NCBI GenBank assembly: GCA_037439425.1
Contig: JBBIWA010000042.1
Coordinates: 1 to 46,073, forward strand
From: JBBIWA01 sp037439425
GTDB lineage: Bacteria; Acidobacteriota; Blastocatellia; RBC074
Direction: 5' to 3'
Length of the DNA stretch: 46,073 nucleotides
A program made the position numbers and the translations under genes. Positions 31,171 to 39,621 of this stretch are shown piece by piece; positions within the stretch are counted from its first letter, which is position 1; every line of letters begins with the position of its first letter. The notes beneath the pieces were generated by a model. The model was not told the origin of the DNA and searched no databases. It worked only from the letters and a program-made list of their open reading frames with translations.

Positions 31171-32907
31171 ATGCGAATGATCAAAGCTCTGGTTCTGGTC
31201 GTTTTCCCTTGCTGGCTGGTGCTGCTGGCCTTCTCAGCGCATTCCCAAACACAGACTCAAGCTCCGCCCGCCCAGGACAGGCCGAAGGAAGCCGACGAGG
31301 AAGGCATCCCGGTCACCAATCAACTCGTCATCGACAAGTGTTCCGCCTGCCATAAAAGAGACGAGAAAGGTATGCTCACGCGCATCTCCTTTGAGCGCAT
31401 GACGCCCGAAGGCTGGCAGCAGGTGATCAAGCGCATGGTGCGCTTGAACGGGTTGAGCCTGACTGCCGAAGAAGCGCGGGCCATCGTCAAGTATCTGAGC
31501 AACTATCACGGCCTCGCTCCGGAAGAGGTCAAGCCCGCGATCTATCAGCTCGAGCATCGGATGATTGACGAGAATGTGCCTGACGAAAGCATTCGCACTG
31601 CTTGTGTGATCTGTCACAGTTATGGCCGCGTGATGTTGCAGCGCCGCACGAAAGAGGAGTGGGAGCTGCTCATCAACATGCACGTCGGTTACTTTCCGGT
31701 GGTTGAATTTCAAGGCTTCCGCCGCTTCCCGCCACCGCCCACTGCGCCGCCGCCACCGCCCGGCACTGACACCCGCCATCCGGCTGATCGCGCGGTTGAG
31801 TTTCTAGCCAAGAACTTTCCGTTGCACACTCCGGAATGGAGCGCCTGGCGCGCCAATCTGCGCGCACCGCGCCTGGCTGGACGCTGGCTGATCACTGGCT
31901 ATCAAATCGGTCGTGGCCGCGTCTACGGCGAGATGATCATTGAGCCGACAGCAGCGGAAGACGAGTTCACCACCAGGACCCAATTGCATTACGTCAAAGA
32001 TGGCGCGAGCGCCACGCGAACAGGCAAGGCGATCGTTTACACTGGCTACAGTTGGCGCGGGCGATCACAGGGTAATGGTGGAGAAGAGCCTGCCGAAGCG
32101 CGCGAGGTGATGCTTATTTCCCGCGACTGGTCGCAAATGGAAGGCCGCTGGTTCTGGGGCGCATATGAAGAATTCGGCATTGATGTCAAACTGCGCCGGC
32201 TGGGAAATGAGCCGCTGGTGCTGGGCCTGGATCACTTCGCGCTCAAAGCTCCTGCGCGCGGCGAGCAGGTGAAGATCTACGGCGGCAATCTGCCGGCTGA
32301 GGTGAAGGTTGATGAGATTGATTTCGGCCCCGGCATTAAGGTCAACCGGATCATCAATGCTGCCAGCGACGCCATCACTGTGGAAGTGGAGGTGGCCGAA
32401 GGCGCTGCGCTCGGCAAACGAGACATCGCAGTGCGCCGCACGTTTGCCCCTGAAGCCGTCACGGTCTACGATAAAGTGGATTACATCAAGGTGAACCCTG
32501 AAACGGCGCTCGCGCGGCTGGGCGGCGTGAAATTTCCGAAGGGCTATCAGCAGTTCGAGGCCATCGCCTACAATCGCGGCCCTGATAACAAACCGCAGAC
32601 GGCCGATGATCTCAGTCTTGGCCCAGTAGAGGTGGAGTGGGCGATTGAGGAGTTCCCGGCAACCTACAACGATGATGATAAAGATTTCGTCGGCGCACTC
32701 AGCCCGGCAGGCTTGTTTACGCCAGCGATTGAGGGGCCGAATCCGAAGCGGAAGTTTGAGCGCAACAATTACGGTGAAGTGTGGGTAGTAGCGACTTATA
32801 AACCGAAGGAGGCGGCTAAAGATGCGAAGCCGCTTACCGCGCGTTCTTACCTGGTTGTGACGGTGCCGCTTTACGTGAAGTGGGATCAGCCGGAGGTGGC
32901 TAGATGA
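31171..32907 (+). CDS. qhpA: Quinohemoprotein amine dehydrogenase alpha subunit (diheme)
   Basis: A 578-residue exported subunit of QHNDH, the periplasmic enzyme that oxidises primary amines and passes electrons through two c-type haems. A signal peptide precedes the diheme domain with CSACH (57-61) and CVICH (145-149). A Pro-rich stretch (about 187-200) leads into the beta-barrel and Ig-like domains (AGRWLITGYQIGRGRVYGEM; LDHFALKAPARGEQVKIYGG; YDKVDYIKVNPETALARLGG). The start at 31171 has GAGG seven bases upstream. It heads the qhp locus, but in this genome it is separated from qhpD by about 1.2 kb of unrelated genes. Named peaA in Pseudomonas literature. Confidence 0.92.
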   Translation: MRMIKALVLVVFPCWLVLLAFSAHSQTQTQAPPAQDRPKEADEEGIPVTNQLVIDKCSACHKRDEKGMLTRISFERMTPEGWQQVIKRMVRLNGLSLTAEEARAIVKYLSNYHGLAPEEVKPAIYQLEHRMIDENVPDESIRTACVICHSYGRVMLQRRTKEEWELLINMHVGYFPVVEFQGFRRFPPPPTAPPPPPGTDTRHPADRAVEFLAKNFPLHTPEWSAWRANLRAPRLAGRWLITGYQIGRGRVYGEMIIEPTAAEDEFTTRTQLHYVKDGASATRTGKAIVYTGYSWRGRSQGNGGEEPAEAREVMLISRDWSQMEGRWFWGAYEEFGIDVKLRRLGNEPLVLGLDHFALKAPARGEQVKIYGGNLPAEVKVDEIDFGPGIKVNRIINAASDAITVEVEVAEGAALGKRDIAVRRTFAPEAVTVYDKVDYIKVNPETALARLGGVKFPKGYQQFEAIAYNRGPDNKPQTADDLSLGPVEVEWAIEEFPATYNDDDKDFVGALSPAGLFTPAIEGPNPKRKFERNNYGEVWVVATYKPKEAAKDAKPLTARSYLVVTVPLYVKWDQPEVAR

Positions 32908-32940
32908 CCTTCGAGGCATCTGACTTTGGCCGGAGGGCAT

Positions 32941-33564
32941 ATGGGCAAGCCCATCTTGCAGAAAGAGAAGAGTTATACATTTGCGGACTACTTCGAGTTG
33001 CCCTATCCCACGGAAGAGATTGTGGCGGAATTTGGGTACCGCTACGAGTTGACCAAGCTCGACTTGCCACGAGGAGAACTGGAGCATCCCCTGGATCAAT
33101 TGCGGGCGATGTTTTACAAGAAATTGCCTCATATTTCCCTGACCTCCGAAACGGCCAAGCGGGAGGTTCTGGTTGCTCCGATCCTACTAGAGTTACTTGA
33201 TTATCTTGATCTGAAGATTGATATTGAATATCCGGTCTACGTGAATGAGCAGTTGAAAGGAAACATTGATTATCTGGTGCGTTCGCGGCGGGAGTTTGTG
33301 GTAGTGGAGGCGAAGAAAGCCGATATGGAAAGAGGCTTCACGCAATTGGCGGTGGAATTGATTGCCCTAGATAAGCGTGATGAGGAGCAGCATGATTTGT
33401 TGTACGGGGCCATCACGGTCGGTGATTTGTGGCGATTTGGCGTGCTTCAGAGGCAGCAGAAGATGATTTCCAAAGACATTGATTCGTTTCGTGTCCCTTT
33501 AGACCTTGAAGACCTGTTCAAAGTCTTGCTTGGAATTCTGAGTCCTCGTATTCCTGAGTCGTGA
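32941..33564 (+). CDS. PD-(D/E)XK nuclease-like protein of unknown function
   Basis: A 207-residue protein with a nuclease-fold signature: NIDYLVRSRREFVVVEAKKA gives the Asp and ExK residues, followed by Gln in FTQLAVELIAL. Similar small proteins occur in multicopy in cyanobacteria and other large genomes, usually with no assigned role. The start at 32941 follows GGAGG at good spacing. It lies just 33 bases after qhpA, yet has nothing to do with amine oxidation, so it looks inserted. Like the Uma2 and Xis genes further on, it belongs to the accessory nuclease-like set scattered through this locus. Confidence 0.6.
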   Translation: MGKPILQKEKSYTFADYFELPYPTEEIVAEFGYRYELTKLDLPRGELEHPLDQLRAMFYKKLPHISLTSETAKREVLVAPILLELLDYLDLKIDIEYPVYVNEQLKGNIDYLVRSRREFVVVEAKKADMERGFTQLAVELIALDKRDEEQHDLLYGAITVGDLWRFGVLQRQQKMISKDIDSFRVPLDLEDLFKVLLGILSPRIPES

Positions 33565-33622
33565 GAGTAGGTAGGGAGAAGGCAGCGATGCCTTACCTGG
33601 TTAACACCAATTTCGCCTCGTT

Positions 33623-33862
33623 TTACAGTTTCGCCTGCTCCGCGACCAGGGCCCTGGCCTGGCGCTCCAAAAGCTGGCGGTGGCGGCGAAAGACTTCTCA
33701 CTCTCGTTCCTCTTCCGCCAGACGTTCTAAACGCATGAGGTACTCTCGGAGAGCTTGCCGGATTACTTGTGACCGGTTCTTGATCCTGGTCCCTTGCTCG
33801 GCAACCGGATGATCAAGGCGTCGCAGCATATCCTCGTCAATAGTGATTGCAATAGTTCTCAT
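33623..33862 (-). pseudogene. Ribbon-helix-helix antitoxin with in-frame stop, toxin lost
   Basis: Minus-strand ATG at 33862 (AGGATT just upstream) gives MRTIAITIDEDMLRRLD, then NRSQVIRQALREYL, a CopG/ParD-like ribbon-helix-helix DNA-binding fold. The frame stops at TGA 33698-33700 after 54 codons. Read through, it continues EVFRRHRQLLERQARALVAE to TAA at 33623, the expected antitoxin tail. Immediately after comes VKRGEI followed by nonsense, which resembles the start of a MazF/PemK toxin (KRGEIWWV). This is therefore a decayed toxin-antitoxin pair. The 54-residue form might still bind DNA. Confidence 0.65.
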
Positions 33863-34131
33863 AATCCTGAGCTCTAGCTGGCAGGTTTGATATTTTCAAT
33901 TCTTAAAGCGTTTTTCGGTTGTGCGTTCAAGAGCTCAAAGTAACTTACCGCTGCCCCCCTGAAGACCGATCACTGATGGCAAAGAAAAGATCTGCCTCGT
34001 GGCAGCCATGTTATTTTGACTTCAGTCGTCAGTTATCAGTAGTCAGTCGCTAACTGGGTTTTCCTGAACACGCGATTGAAAACCGCTGTAAGTAGCAGCC
34101 GGAGGTTGCTTATCACCTGGACATAAAACTT

Positions 34132-35562
34132 ATGGATAGCTACAGACTCGGCGAATTCCATACGTTTCAAGGAGGTGGCCGGCAGTATCTCTATCTCGTG
34201 CCCAGCGGCGCTATCTTTGCTCTGGATAACCTCTCTTCCGCAATTATCAACCGCCTCACTGAAGGCGAATGCGGAAAAGAGGAATTGGTGTCGCATCTGA
34301 CCGGGCAAGGTTTCACTAAATCCGATAGCGAAGAGGCGATTGAGGAACTCTCTCAAGCCCGCGCTATCGCTGCGGGCAACGGCTTCGATGAGGAGATACA
34401 GCGAGCGCCGATGCCATTCCCGCTGCAGACATTGGTCTTGAATGTGACCAATCAATGCAATCTCTCGTGCCAATACTGCTACGAATTCGGCGAGGATCGC
34501 CTCGCCAATCCGGAAGGCAAAACCCGCTTTATGAGCGAAGAGACGGCGCGCGCCGCCGTTGATTTTCTGCTCGCGCACTCGCCCGGCCGCCGCGCCGTGC
34601 ATCTGACCTTCTTCGGCGGCGAGACGCTCTTGAACTTCAAGGTTGTGCGCTCAACCATCGAGTATGCCCGAGAGAGCGCGCGCGCATCTGGCAAATACAT
34701 TGACTTCAGTTTGACGACCAACGCGACGTTGCTCACGCCAGAAAAGATCGAATACCTGGCCGAAAATCGGGTCGGGGTGACCATCAGCATTGATGGCCCG
34801 AAGGAATTGAACGACAAGCTGCGCGTCTTCTCCAATGGTCAGGGCAGCTATGAGATGATCATCCCGAAGATCAAAGAGCTGCTTGCTCGCCACCGGTCGC
34901 GCCCGATTGCCGCGCGCGTGACGCTGACTTCGCAGGTCGCGGACGTGAAACGCATCTATCGCCATCTGAAAGACGAGATCGGTTTCCACGAGGTCGGTTT
35001 CGCGCCTGTGACCACCTCGCCTGTGCGTCTTTACGCGATTGGCACAAACGGCCTTAACGACATTCTGGCGCAGTTCACCGAGCTGGCTTACGAGTATCTT
35101 GATTATGCCTTGCGCGATGAAGATCACGGTTTTTCTAACGTGAGCGACACGTTGCAGGAATTGCACGCTGGAGTGAGCAAAGCGCATCCGTGCGGCGCCG
35201 GGCTAGGACTTTTGGGCGTCAGCCCAGCGGGAGAGCTTTCGCCCTGTCATCGCTTTGTGGATTCCGATGCGCACAAGCTCGGCAGCATCTTTACCGGCCT
35301 AGATCGCAGCAAGCAAAGCGACTTTCTTGAGCGCGGCCACATTAGCCGTAAGCCGGAATGTCACACCTGCTGGGCGCGGCCTGTCTGTTCAGGCGGCTGC
35401 TATCACGAAGCCTACGTGCGCTACGGTGACACAGGGCAGGCCAATCTGCATTACTGTGACTGGATTCGCGGCTGGACGCATCTATGCCTGCAAATTTATG
35501 GAGAGATTGCCGCGCGCAATCCGAAGTTCCTGGACCGTTTCGATGAAAGGAAGGCAATATGA
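34132..35562 (+). CDS. qhpD: QhpD, radical SAM thioether-forming maturase of QHNDH
   Basis: A 476-residue radical SAM/SPASM protein. It has an N-terminal peptide-binding region, then the SAM cluster motif C109-N-L-S-C113-Q-Y-C116, FFGGET (SAM binding), SLTTNATLL and ISIDGP. The C-terminal SPASM region has ECHTCWARPVCSGGCYHEAY for auxiliary clusters. QhpD (PeaB) forms the Cys-to-Asp/Glu methylene thioether bridges in the gamma subunit in the cytoplasm. Its stop overlaps the gamma subunit start (ATGA at 35559), so the two are translationally coupled. The start ATG lacks a good ribosome binding site. Confidence 0.94.
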   Translation: MDSYRLGEFHTFQGGGRQYLYLVPSGAIFALDNLSSAIINRLTEGECGKEELVSHLTGQGFTKSDSEEAIEELSQARAIAAGNGFDEEIQRAPMPFPLQTLVLNVTNQCNLSCQYCYEFGEDRLANPEGKTRFMSEETARAAVDFLLAHSPGRRAVHLTFFGGETLLNFKVVRSTIEYARESARASGKYIDFSLTTNATLLTPEKIEYLAENRVGVTISIDGPKELNDKLRVFSNGQGSYEMIIPKIKELLARHRSRPIAARVTLTSQVADVKRIYRHLKDEIGFHEVGFAPVTTSPVRLYAIGTNGLNDILAQFTELAYEYLDYALRDEDHGFSNVSDTLQELHAGVSKAHPCGAGLGLLGVSPAGELSPCHRFVDSDAHKLGSIFTGLDRSKQSDFLERGHISRKPECHTCWARPVCSGGCYHEAYVRYGDTGQANLHYCDWIRGWTHLCLQIYGEIAARNPKFLDRFDERKAI

Positions 35563-35915
35563 AGCACCTCAAGGCGATCAATCGTAAAGCGCGCCGGGTC
35601 GAAGAATACATCGCCGCGCAGTACGGCGACGTCTTCGCCTTGCAACAAGGCGGCGGACCACAACAGCCGCCGCAGCCGCCCCGCCCACATTACCCGATGG
35701 GATGCTCGCTGGTCTTTTCGCCCGGCTGGGAAGTAGATGCCACGGGCGGCACGGCGGGTTTGTGCCAGCCGGTCGAGCGCGATCTCTATGATTGCTACAT
35801 CAGTTGCTTCTGGCCAGCTCAGGTGCCTGACCATCTGAACAACTATCCCGATTGGACCAGCAAATGCGCGAGCGCCGTCAAAGACTGGCGCAATATAGAT
35901 CTGGTCTTTCCATGA
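35559..35915 (+). CDS. qhpC: QHNDH gamma subunit, CTQ-bearing, cross-linked
   Basis: A 118-residue precursor of the small catalytic subunit. Aligning on C49, every cross-linking residue falls exactly where it does in Pseudomonas putida QHNDH (mature numbers in brackets): C49-E58 (7-16), C69-D75 (27-33), C83-D91 (41-49), and the cofactor pair C79/W85 (37/43) that makes cysteine tryptophylquinone. GWEVDA, LCQP, WPAQVP and DWRN are also recognisable. The N-terminal leader (about 42 residues) is longer than the 28 residues described for the known enzymes and ends in a Gln/Pro-rich linker. The leader would be cut by QhpE and the chain exported by QhpF. Confidence 0.95.
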   Translation: MKHLKAINRKARRVEEYIAAQYGDVFALQQGGGPQQPPQPPRPHYPMGCSLVFSPGWEVDATGGTAGLCQPVERDLYDCYISCFWPAQVPDHLNNYPDWTSKCASAVKDWRNIDLVFP

Positions 35916-35955
35916 AGCACGAAGATAAGGTGGGGAAGGGCGGAAATAGGACTTG

Positions 35956-36201
35956 AGAATTCATTGCTGCTTCCCTTCGAGTGCGAAAAGGAAATCATCG
36001 TCAGGTATCGTGGCCGGGAGATTCCCGGGCAGCGCTGAGACTTGGTTGTTGATAATTGAGTGATCATAGAGGCAAAAGCAGTCAAAACCTTCGCTTCATC
36101 TCACGAAGCGCAACTGTTCTACGGGATTGCGCACCGGTTTGCTGATCACCTTCCACCCCAGACTCTTGAAGGAAGGTGGCATCGAAAGGATGGTCCGATG
36201 A
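35956..36201 (+). pseudogene. Relic of a GxxExxY-family protein gene
   Basis: The frame reads LPFECEKEIIVRYRGREIPG, stop, DLVVDN, stop, VIIEAKAVKTFASSHEAQL, then shifts frame near 36120 to TGLRTGLLITFHPRLLKEG, GIERMVR and stops at 36201. This is the C-terminal two thirds of a GxxExxY protein, a small family of unknown role (PD-(D/E)XK-like core). Two internal stops and a frameshift make it dead. Its final TGA overlaps the ATG at 36198 proposed for qhpB, so it abuts that gene. Confidence 0.78.
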
Positions 36202-37373
36202 GATCTTCAAACTTTGAAAAACCACAAAAGCCACCGAGATTGATGAGCAGCCCATCGCTTCTGTCGCTTTATAAATTCTTCCTCCTCTTGGAGCTCTTCG
36301 TGTTCTTCGTGGTTCCTTCCGTCTCGGCGCAAGCGAAACTCTACCTGGGCACCTGGCCGCGCAAGGTGCTGGTGATTGACGAAGCGCGGGGCAAAGTCGT
36401 TGACGAGATTCAACTCCTCACCGGCACGCCGCAGAGCCTGACGCTCTCTTACGACAAGAAGAAGATTTATGTGACCACCTGGCAAAACGGCATCGAGGTG
36501 ATTGATCTGGCCACGCGTAAGATCGTCAATCACTTCACGCTCAATGAAGGCAACCGCCTCGTCCGGATGCGCGGCTTTGCGCCTGACCCGCAGGATCAAT
36601 TGCTTTACGCTACCGTCAATGTAGCCGTCAAACAGATTGATCGCTTTGAAATTGAGAAGCCGAAATTCGCCGTCATTGATCTGGCGCAGAAGAAGATCAT
36701 CAAGACGTTCGATTTCCCGAAAGAGCACGACACGCCGTTCGGCTTCATGGCCGGCTATCGCGTCTCGCCCGATGGCAAGCTGCTCTACGTCTTCAAAGAG
36801 GACGTACTCATCTTCGATCTCAAAGATTTCAAGCAGGTGGATAAGATCGAATTGTCGAAGCCGCCGCATCCAGGGGCGTTTCCGCTGCGCATCGGCAGCG
36901 GCGATGATCCGAATGAAGAGCCGGGTGTGGTGACTTCAATCTTCAACGCCACTGATTCAGTGGTGCGCCGTCCCATCTTCGGTATTGCGCGCCTGGATTT
37001 GACGACGCGGCAATTGGATTTCACGCCTGTTGGTCCGGCTGTCACCGGCATGACTGGTTTGCAACTCACACCTGACCGCAAGACCGGTTACACAGTGGCG
37101 TTTATGGGCAATCGCGGTGATCCTACGCGGCGCACCGAGTTCTGGGTCTTCGACATTCCCACGCGCAAGCTGATCAAGAAACAAGAATTTGAAAGCCGTT
37201 CGCGTTTCTCCTTTGCGCTTTCCGGCGATGGCAAGCAAGTCTATATTTACGGGGCGGGTCCAACCATTGAGGTTTACGACGTCAATACGTTCAAGCTGCA
37301 AAAAGTCCTGACGTTTGATGGCGACATTACGACCGGAATGCTCGTCGTGCGTCCGCGCAATACCAGTCAGTAA
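36198..37373 (+). CDS. qhpB: QHNDH beta subunit, seven-bladed propeller
   Basis: A 391-residue exported beta-propeller: signal peptide (SLYKFFLLLELFVFFVVPSV) and YVTN/LVIVD-like repeats (AKLYLGTWPRKVLVIDEARG; KKKIYVTTWQNGIEVIDLAT; VSPDGKLLYVFKEDVLIFDL; LSGDGKQVYIYGAGPTIEVY). In QHNDH the beta subunit covers the gamma subunit and helps form the active site. The ATG at 36198 has AAGGA eight bases upstream, but it overlaps the stop of a GxxExxY relic. ATG at 36243 (MSSPSLLSLYKFF) may be the older start. The gap to qhpC (282 bases, mostly relic) is unusual. Confidence 0.92.
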   Translation: MRSSNFEKPQKPPRLMSSPSLLSLYKFFLLLELFVFFVVPSVSAQAKLYLGTWPRKVLVIDEARGKVVDEIQLLTGTPQSLTLSYDKKKIYVTTWQNGIEVIDLATRKIVNHFTLNEGNRLVRMRGFAPDPQDQLLYATVNVAVKQIDRFEIEKPKFAVIDLAQKKIIKTFDFPKEHDTPFGFMAGYRVSPDGKLLYVFKEDVLIFDLKDFKQVDKIELSKPPHPGAFPLRIGSGDDPNEEPGVVTSIFNATDSVVRRPIFGIARLDLTTRQLDFTPVGPAVTGMTGLQLTPDRKTGYTVAFMGNRGDPTRRTEFWVFDIPTRKLIKKQEFESRSRFSFALSGDGKQVYIYGAGPTIEVYDVNTFKLQKVLTFDGDITTGMLVVRPRNTSQ

Positions 37374-37413
37374 TCCGTTGTCCTTTGCAACCGACTGGCT
37401 GACTACTGACCAA

Positions 37414-38346
37414 ATGGAATGGTGCATTCACATTGCTGGTACTGGTGACCTGGCTGAAGAGTTGAGCCTGGATCGCGCAGCCGCGCTTGAAAAGAGCGCG
37501 CTGGTTCAACCGGCGGTAGCGCTGGCGGCGCGTTTGATCAAAGAGCACTTTGGTGAGGTAGAGTTCACGCGCTGCGCCTTCGGTAATGAATTTTGCGAGC
37601 AGCTGATCCCTTCCGCTGCCGCACTCGAAGCCGCCTTTGCTGCGGCGCAAGCTCGCCATCTCAAATTCACTTTCTTGACGCCTTATGTGAGCAATGCGGG
37701 GATCGCACGCTTGCGCCCGCTCTTAGATTTGCTCGCGCCGTGTGATGAGGTTGAAGTGGTCTTTAATGATTGGGGTGCGCTTAATCTCTTGCGGCGCGAC
37801 TATCCGGGGCTCATCCCGGTGCAAGGGCGCTTGCTCAACAAATCGCTGCGTGATCCGCGCATCACTCCGATGTATGCGGCTGCGCCCGCTCCCGCATCCG
37901 CCTTGGCGGTGCTGCAACGCTCCAATCTCGATTGCGCGAGCTACACTAGCTTGCTGGCGCGCTTCGGTGTGAGTTGCGTTGAGATGGACAATCTGCCGCA
38001 AGGCAATGATCTGGGTTTTGCCGAAAGTGGAATGAAGATCAATGCTTATCTGCCTTTCGGTTTCATCAGCACCAGCCGCATCTGCATGGCTGCCGCCTTG
38101 CACTACCGCAAGCCTGATAAGTTTCAGCCTGGCGCGCCGTGCCGCCATGAGTGCCAGACACATCTGCTCGAATACACCTACACCAACTCGCCATTCGGCA
38201 ACCGCGATCAGAAGTTTTATCTCAAGGGGAATACCTATTTTTATCTGCACACAGAAGCGATGATACGGGCGCTGCTGGAGCAAGCGCGCAGCGGGCGGAT
38301 TGCGCGCTTGACGTTACAGCCGCGACTGCCGATGATGGCAGCATAA
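37414..38346 (+). CDS. U32-family protein, UbiV-like cysteine pattern
   Basis: A 310-residue protein resembling the TIM-barrel core of U32 'peptidase' family proteins, closest in pattern to UbiV. Cysteines C61 (FGNEFCEQ), C224, C243 and C247 (ICMAA then PCRHEC) parallel the four iron-sulfur ligands of E. coli UbiV (C39, C180, C193, C197): one early Cys, then C-x18-C-x3-C against C-x12-C-x3-C, after a shared 'LPFGF...R.C' context. UbiU/UbiV hydroxylate ubiquinone precursors without O2. Located between qhpB and the later qhp genes, it probably serves QHNDH maturation, perhaps replacing QhpG; that role is inference. The start at 37414 is the first ATG after qhpB, with a poor ribosome binding site. 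Confidence 0.72.
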   Translation: MEWCIHIAGTGDLAEELSLDRAAALEKSALVQPAVALAARLIKEHFGEVEFTRCAFGNEFCEQLIPSAAALEAAFAAAQARHLKFTFLTPYVSNAGIARLRPLLDLLAPCDEVEVVFNDWGALNLLRRDYPGLIPVQGRLLNKSLRDPRITPMYAAAPAPASALAVLQRSNLDCASYTSLLARFGVSCVEMDNLPQGNDLGFAESGMKINAYLPFGFISTSRICMAAALHYRKPDKFQPGAPCRHECQTHLLEYTYTNSPFGNRDQKFYLKGNTYFYLHTEAMIRALLEQARSGRIARLTLQPRLPMMAA

Positions 38347-38395
38347 CGCTCAAAAACCGCTTGTGCGGAATGACCAAGGATGAGCCGGAAAGAGC

Positions 38396-38561
38396 CTTAC
38401 CACGCTCAAAAGGAATGAACCAAACCGTACTATCTTTCTGGCCATCAGAGAAGAGGTTTATAATACTTTTCCAGTTGCCTGCTGTGGTGGCCACAGATGA
38501 CGAAGTCTGTTTCATCGTCTTTGACGCGCAGCGCGAGGAGATTGTGCAATGGATAAGGTAG
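38396..38561 (+). pseudogene. Decayed XisH C-terminal fragment
   Basis: One frame reads NEPNRTIFLAIREEVYNTF and another, after a shift near 38472, reads VCFIVFDAQREEIVQWIR and stops at 38561. Together they match the C-terminal half of XisH (compare RELFLAIRETTYFRLF and LIVFDPDKQEILLWIP in the fuller copy at 39622-40032). The N-terminal half is missing. Confidence 0.7.
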
Positions 38562-38782
38562 CTTGTTATCGCCGGATCGTTCGGCAGCCCGTCGAAGATT
38601 ATGCACGATTGATCTCGCGCGGTAACCAGGAGGAGATTCTCCCGGTTTGTGATGCCGTCCACGATCAATATCGACTGGTCTCGCTTGGCTGAAGCAATAA
38701 GCGGCGAGAGCACGCCATCGTGTTTCACGCGCAACTCCGCGAGGGCAAATTTTTGATTGATGAGGTGCCGCTTGTTGCCTGA
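38549..38782 (+). pseudogene. Decayed XisI with nonsense codon
   Basis: ATG at 38549 overlaps the end of the XisH fragment, as in intact XisH/XisI pairs. It reads MDKVACYRRIVRQPVEDYAR ... HDQYRLVSLG, then TGA, then SNKRREHAIVFHAQLREGKF and a stop at 38782. A Trp codon (GW is usual here) appears to have become TGA. The last third of the family, including the GVPxxDIVLGFxxP motif seen in the intact copy at 40020, is missing. Confidence 0.65.
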
Positions 38783-38875
38783 TCGGTGAAGGCCTTAACT
38801 GGTCGTTGCTCGCGTTGAGAGTCTCTGCAAATCTGGCACGGCTGGTTCACTGCTGCCGCTGAAAGGGGAGAAGTG

Positions 38876-39503
38876 ATGAGTGCAGTGTTGTCACCTCAAA
38901 TCACGCCGCGCGCGCTGGCGGACTTCAATACTTTGGTGATCCATCTTGACCCATTAAAGCACGCACTGACGGATGACGAATTCTTCGAGTTCTGCCAGCG
39001 CAATCGTGATCTGCGGATCGAGATGACCAAGGAGGGCGAGATGATCATTATGTTGCCGGCAGGCGGTGAAGGTGGGAATCGCAGCTTCAATCTCACCGGA
39101 GCATTTGCCACCTGGGTGAAGGCTGATGGGACTGGCATTGGCTTCGATTCTTCAATAGGGTTCGCGCTGCCTAAGGGTGCGCAACGCTCGCCCGATCTCG
39201 CCTGGATCCGGCGTGAACGCTGGGAGGCCATCCCGAAGGAGCAGCGGAAGAAGTTCCCGCCGATCTGTCCGGATTTCGTCGTCGAATTGCGCTCGGAAAC
39301 GGATGACCTGAAGACATTGAAAGAGAAGATGGAAGAATACCTCGCCAATGGAGCCAGGCTCGGCTGGCTGATTGATCCGCTGGGGAAGAAAGTTCACATC
39401 TATCGTCCGCGCGCGCGTGAAGATTCTCAACCGTCCCAAGACCCTTTCCGGCGAACAGCTGCTCAAAGGCTTGCGGCTCGATCTTACTGGCATCCTTGAT
39501 TGA
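38876..39503 (+). pseudogene. Uma2-family (DUF820) nuclease-like gene, frameshifted near its end
   Basis: ATG at 38876 follows GGGGAG. About 178 residues match Uma2 proteins, which have a PD-(D/E)XK restriction-endonuclease-like fold: EMIIMLPAGGEGGNR, RSPDLAWIRRERW (Asp), FVVELRSETDDL (ExR/K-type) and YLANGARLGWLIDP. After KKVHIYRP the frame goes to nonsense and stops at 39499. Skipping one base in the CGCGCGCG run (39408-39417) restores ARVKILNRPKTLSGEQLLKG and LRLDLTGILD up to TGA at 39501-39503, the normal family ending. The core is intact, so partial function is possible; a sequencing error is also possible. Confidence 0.78.
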
Positions 39504-39621
39504 CGGCGCAGACTAGAAAAGCTGATGGGAGTTCTGGCCCCGATTTATGAAAGGCTGGCAATGGGTAGAGTAGCTTATTGAACTATGGCTCTGACTACCT
39601 GGCCGGAGAGCAACTGGGTCA

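Noticed and set aside
32065..33132. 355-codon minus-strand frame opposite qhpA
   Set aside because: qhpA has two haem sites and clear family similarity; the opposite frame has no motif or ribosome binding site.
33561..33812. 83-codon plus-strand frame after the PD-(D/E)XK-like gene
   Set aside because: The minus strand carries a recognisable ribbon-helix-helix antitoxin; the plus frame is its shadow.
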